In this document: positions 1 to 64,000 of the stretch, in pieces | Layout: each line of letters starts with the position of its first letter | Numbering within the stretch: position 1 is the stretch's first letter | Source of the DNA: Apostichopus japonicus | Taxonomy: Eukaryota; Echinodermata; Holothuroidea; Aspidochirotida; Stichopodidae | Direction of reading: 5' to 3' | NCBI RefSeq assembly: GCF_037975245.1 | Contig: NC_092573.1 | Span: 6,932,501-6,996,500, forward strand | DNA: 64,000 nt | Position numbers and translations under genes: made by a program | The notes under the pieces: model-generated | What the model saw: only the letters and a program-made list of their open reading frames with translations | Database searches by the model: none | What the model was told of the DNA's origin: nothing

Positions 1-151
1 ATTATGTCGTTTGACTGTTGATGAGTTACAATAAATTCCAATTTACATTGATTTATCAAAAATATTTACAAATGTTATAAAGCATGTCAAAAATCTTTGA
101 AGAACATAATTTATAGAAAAAAAACCATGAATATTCTACTTTTTTCATTAG

Positions 152-59987
<59,836 letters not shown>

Positions 59988-62250
59988 AGGAAATACAGTG
60001 TTTAGTCAAGAGGTCGGTTGAGGAAGGAACAGCAACCTTAGCTAAAGGAGAGGTGAACACTCTAACATTTTACTGTTTCAAACCATCAAGATGTTCTGTA
60101 TCTACCAACATTGTCAAAGGTCAGCTAAAGTTAAAAACACATTCATGTTCTACATGTTACTTTTATAATTTATGATAATTTCTTGCTTGTAGATCTGTAT
60201 AATCTCTCTTGAAAGTGTTGTATTGTTTGGCAAAAAATATTCTTTTGTTAGCTAAATACTTGCTGTGAAGGCCTAAGGAAGCCTCGGAGGTGTGATTTTA
60301 TGCTGACTACTGTAGATGGGTTTGATAGCTAGGTTTTAATGAAGAATATTACACAATTGCTATTGGTGTGAAATGCTTCAAATAATAACAAAGTACATCT
60401 GATATTTGCCCTTACATCCAGCTCCTTGTTACATCCCTGTTATCCAAGTTGATTTAAAAGTACTTAGTAAAGTCAGTATCTCTATGATATTTGATTATCG
60501 GCCAGTAAAAATTTCTCCAGTATTCCCGAGAAAGAGTCATTCTTTCTAGTGATTTAGTTCACCAACAATCATAAACCAGTGACATTCTTATCAGAATCCA
60601 GGTTTGGGAACATTTTTACAATTGGCATATTTCTTCTTTTTGTAAAAAGTAACCATTGAAATGGAAATTAATTTATGTGACAAAAGGAATATTGGTTTTT
60701 TATGAATATTCATAATATTATATCTGCTTTTAATTTGCAAGATCATAAATATTCATAACAGGGTTTTATTCATTGGTTGGTTGCTGACAATAGCCCCTCT
60801 CTTTCAATATTCATATCATAACATGATAAGTAAGTGTTTGTAAGGAGTACTTGTTGAAACTGGAAAGGACAATGTTTCAATTCTCTTATTTATGTTTGGT
60901 GCAATAAAAGATACTTTGTGTATGAAAGGAATAATTTAAGCAGTTTTATATATTTCATTAAGATCTTTTTCTGACTTGAAGAAGATATTTGTGAGTGTGA
61001 AGGTGTAATGCTAGTATTCTATGAAATTAAATTGATAAATATCATAAACATGATTACAATTGACACTGTTGTAGTGCACCAAGTGTTTGGGGTTTAAATT
61101 AGAGAAGATTGTATCACTGTTTCAATTGACTTGATGTTTTGTGCACAAGAAAAACAAGTCTGAGGTCATTTTGAGATTATCTTAAAATTTAGCTTTTTTT
61201 ATACAAGACCTTTTTATTAAAGTATTGAGAATTTCGGTTTTCTTATTTAGCCATTAAGTGTAGAAGTTTGTGCTGTGGATTGGACAGGTGACCTTGGCAT
61301 TATCATCCAGGTAAAACTATGCTAATTTTGAATAGCTTTAAAAGTGTTTTGCATAATATTAACAGGTGCTTCAGAAGTGACTGACCGAGTTAAAGTCAGT
61401 TAAGTGGTAGCCTAGCTATGGGTCAAATGGGCATTCTGGGCTGTCACCCACTATACTGCCCCTTGTATAAGCAATGATGTTGTTTAAGCTGTAAATTTGA
61501 AGTGCTTATGTTAAACTGTGTCAAATACTTCCAAGTAAAAATAATTATTTGTGAGCTAGCGTCTATAAAGTATTGCTTAATAAAAGTCCTTGCGTAAGTT
61601 TATTTGATGTACATTTTGCTTTGAGGTATGTAAAACAAAAAAACCAGCAATATAAATAGTATGTTTGTGGGTGTTTGTATGTATGTATGTAAAATTCAAT
61701 TTTCTTAAGGATAAAAATCTTAAGGATAAAATGGTTAGGCAACCAATTCTTGGATATATGTATGTGCTTTTACATGGTATTGTGTACGAAGTAAATGTCT
61801 GGAAGTTTTTAATCCTTGAAATTAATTGCATCAGATATCCCATGGAGACACAATTTTAAAATCCCTACATATTATTATACTTCATGGTTGTGTTAAGGCA
61901 CTCAATCTTAAATGCTTGTTTGTTTATCAAGAAAACATAACAAAGAGTGTAAATAACACTTAGCATTTGAGTTTTTGTTCTTTTACGAAGGTTTAGGGTT
62001 GTCCATGTTTTCCACCTTGTTCCAGTAAGAATTTGATTCTTTAACTTTCCAAGCATTATTTCCATGAGGCTGTAACCAATGTGTCTAATGTCTCTCATTT
62101 TGCAAAGATTTTGCAAAGCTTACCTGTTTTGTTCTCCCACAGAATGGTTAATATTTTAATAATATTGATATTGAAAAACTCTGACAAGAAACTCTGTCAT
62201 TCTTTACTCTGAATCTAAAAATTGTAGACATGTATGTTTGTTTTGGTCAG
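59988..62250 (+). other. Probable HERC1 3' UTR and downstream sequence
   Basis: AT-rich sequence without credible coding frames. It contains several poly(A)-type hexamers. Where the transcript ends cannot be told from sequence alone. Confidence 0.45.
60903..60908 (+). promoter_or_regulatory. Candidate poly(A) signal of HERC1
   Basis: First AATAAA after the stop codon, about 0.9 kb downstream. Further signals at 61026 (ATTAAA), 61216 (ATTAAA) and 61579 (AATAAA) could serve instead. Confidence 0.4.
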
Positions 62251-64000
62251 GGGGAGAGGGGGGGGGGTTAAGGGGGCATGGTGTGAGTTCCAAGTGGTAA
62301 GTGTGATAGTTCTTGTAAAAAAATATCAAATTATATGTTAAATGTTTAGAAAAATTGAAGGAAAAATATGACAAATGTACCTTTTGATGGAAGATTACAT
62401 CATTTAAAAAACTCTTGAAAGTAGCAAAGCCAGTTTCTCATCAAGTCAGTCTTTTACATCATTACAAAAGAAAACCAAAAGTAGGTTAATATGAGGATGA
62501 TTAAATAGTACAAGATATTACAACAATACTAACTTGCAAGAAGAATAAAATAACTAGAAAAGCCACACGACTTACTTCACAAATTAAATCCCAAATAAGA
62601 TTGAAATTTGAAACAATAGAGAGAGCAAAAAAGCCAGCCAGTAAAACCGCCACAGGATTATCTCCCGTTCAGACATGCACAAGTTCACAAATGAGCTCCT
62701 ACCCCACCCTCTCAATGCCACTCTCTACCCAACCCTCTCTACCCCACCCTCTCAACTCCCCACCCTCTCAACACCCCCTTTTCCTCTTCCCTGCCGAATT
62801 AGGGTAACCGGCATGTTTGTGTATCAGGTGAGGGAATTTGACCTTATCTGCCAATATCAGGTCCTACATTAAACCCTACCCTCTTCCGACGCCTTTCAGA
62901 ACATGAATTTCATCCAGAACATCTAATTCTGATCATTATTTCCATACATTTCCATATTTTATTCCATATTTTTACATTTTTATTTCCATAAATTGGCCTT
63001 TTATATTTCTCACTTACGGTGTGTGTTTGTGACAGACTATCCATAAATCAATCTACCTCCCCTCCCCACCCACCCACCCACCCTCCCCACCCACCCTCCC
63101 CCCACGCACACACACTGCACTCATGACTTTGGCGACACCATCGTCTTTGGATGTCCTATACAATAACCCATATATGACCTATACATTACACATTCATTTC
63201 AAAACAATGATTAAAATCCCCACGAGGGGGAGGGGAGGGGGTGTAGCACCCTAGCAGTGTGTGCGTTGTTGGCTGTAAGGAGGAGAAATGATTTGAACGT
63301 CGAGATAATGACGCCAGCAAGCCTCACTGCTGTCTAGGTGCTAACACTGCCTATTGTTACTTTATAATGCAGTGTTAATTGTTATGATAATTATGTATAG
63401 TTAATATTTTCTTCTTGGACCAACAAATCAAACTGCAGAAATCAAGGAGATTGAAGAACAAATTGGAAGATTGCATGTTATCGTGCCTATCTAAAGTGTA
63501 TAGGCAGTGTTGAATAATTTCTTAATATAGGCTCCTAAAATGAAGAATTAACCCTCACTTGTTGTAACACATTCTCATTCGAACTTTGGTTGGCACAAAA
63601 CCCGCACCGTTTGGAAGGTGCATTATAAATGCTTGCTCATATTGAAGGGAAGTGCATCAAAATACAGCTATGGTCAATAAAGAGATAATAATTCGGAACT
63701 AATCCTTCCATATCTCACAAGGAATACACAGAATATAATACAAGAAAGCAAACTTAAACATTGAAAACAATAATAGCATGCCTTAAATACAAATATAGAA
63801 TAACGAACAATGGCTATACACCCATTCTGTTTATATCATGGTAAATACTTATTTACAAAGTCAAATTTGTGTATAGTTCTATATACAAATATATATGTAT
63901 ATATTTATACCGCCCTTTGTACCAGACAAATCTTGGTAATTCGGGGCGCACTCAAAGGATCCAGCCAATAGAGGGCGCTAGCAAATTAAGTTAATTGGCG
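62251..64000. other. Non-coding region with C- and G-rich runs; no gene recognised
   Basis: Holds a G run near 62265, a CCCTCTC-rich short repeat at about 62695-62785, a CCACCC tract at about 63055-63110 and a CAGG-free AT segment at the right end. Open frames here are short and low-complexity. Confidence 0.5.

Noticed and set aside
1-151. HERC1 N-terminal RCC1-like domain within the window
   Set aside because: No RCC1 repeat is seen before the SPRY region, and only 151 bp lie upstream of the first exon, so this part must lie outside.

Overview
The window is animal DNA: AT-rich, intron-rich and full of minisatellites and transposon debris. Nearly all of it is one giant gene on the + strand. 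It encodes a HERC1-type E3 ubiquitin ligase (HECT domain plus RCC1-like domains) and enters from beyond the left edge. I placed 61 coding exons between 152 and 59987. They join without a frame break into about 4,100 codons and a stop. From my knowledge of the family, human HERC1 is about 4,860 residues, so roughly the first 750 residues, including the N-terminal RCC1-like domain, lie outside.

Layout of the ligase: helical linker region (152-22800); SPRY domain (24214-26110); acidic and low-complexity linkers (27229-31888); UBA-like segment (32392-33564); Cys/His cluster (35099-35387); conserved helical block (35679-39206); WD40 region (39732-45103); linker (45896-46249); second RCC1-like domain (46813-52952); HECT domain (53392-59987) with the catalytic Cys codon at 59829-59831. 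The region after 59987 looks like 3' UTR and then sequence without a recognisable gene.

A second gene is nested in the 4.7-kb intron 9592-14319 on the - strand. It is a single-exon secreted short-chain collagen of the C4-like type, 370 residues long. This type of collagen, the HERC1 sequence and the repeat content suggest a marine invertebrate, possibly an echinoderm such as a sea cucumber. That placement is inference only.

The introns hold tRNA-derived SINEs, three 3' ends of L2-like LINEs, TIR elements (hAT-like, TTAA-flanked, and a dispersed CAGG-ended family with two inverted copies), and more than fifteen minisatellite arrays. The most unusual piece is at 38106-38548. It is a roughly 440-bp element with 43-bp terminal inverted repeats and 68-bp direct repeats, enclosing a tRNA-like promoter and a hammerhead-ribozyme-like core on the - strand. 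Two introns also carry copies of neighbouring HERC1 exon ends with their splice signals.
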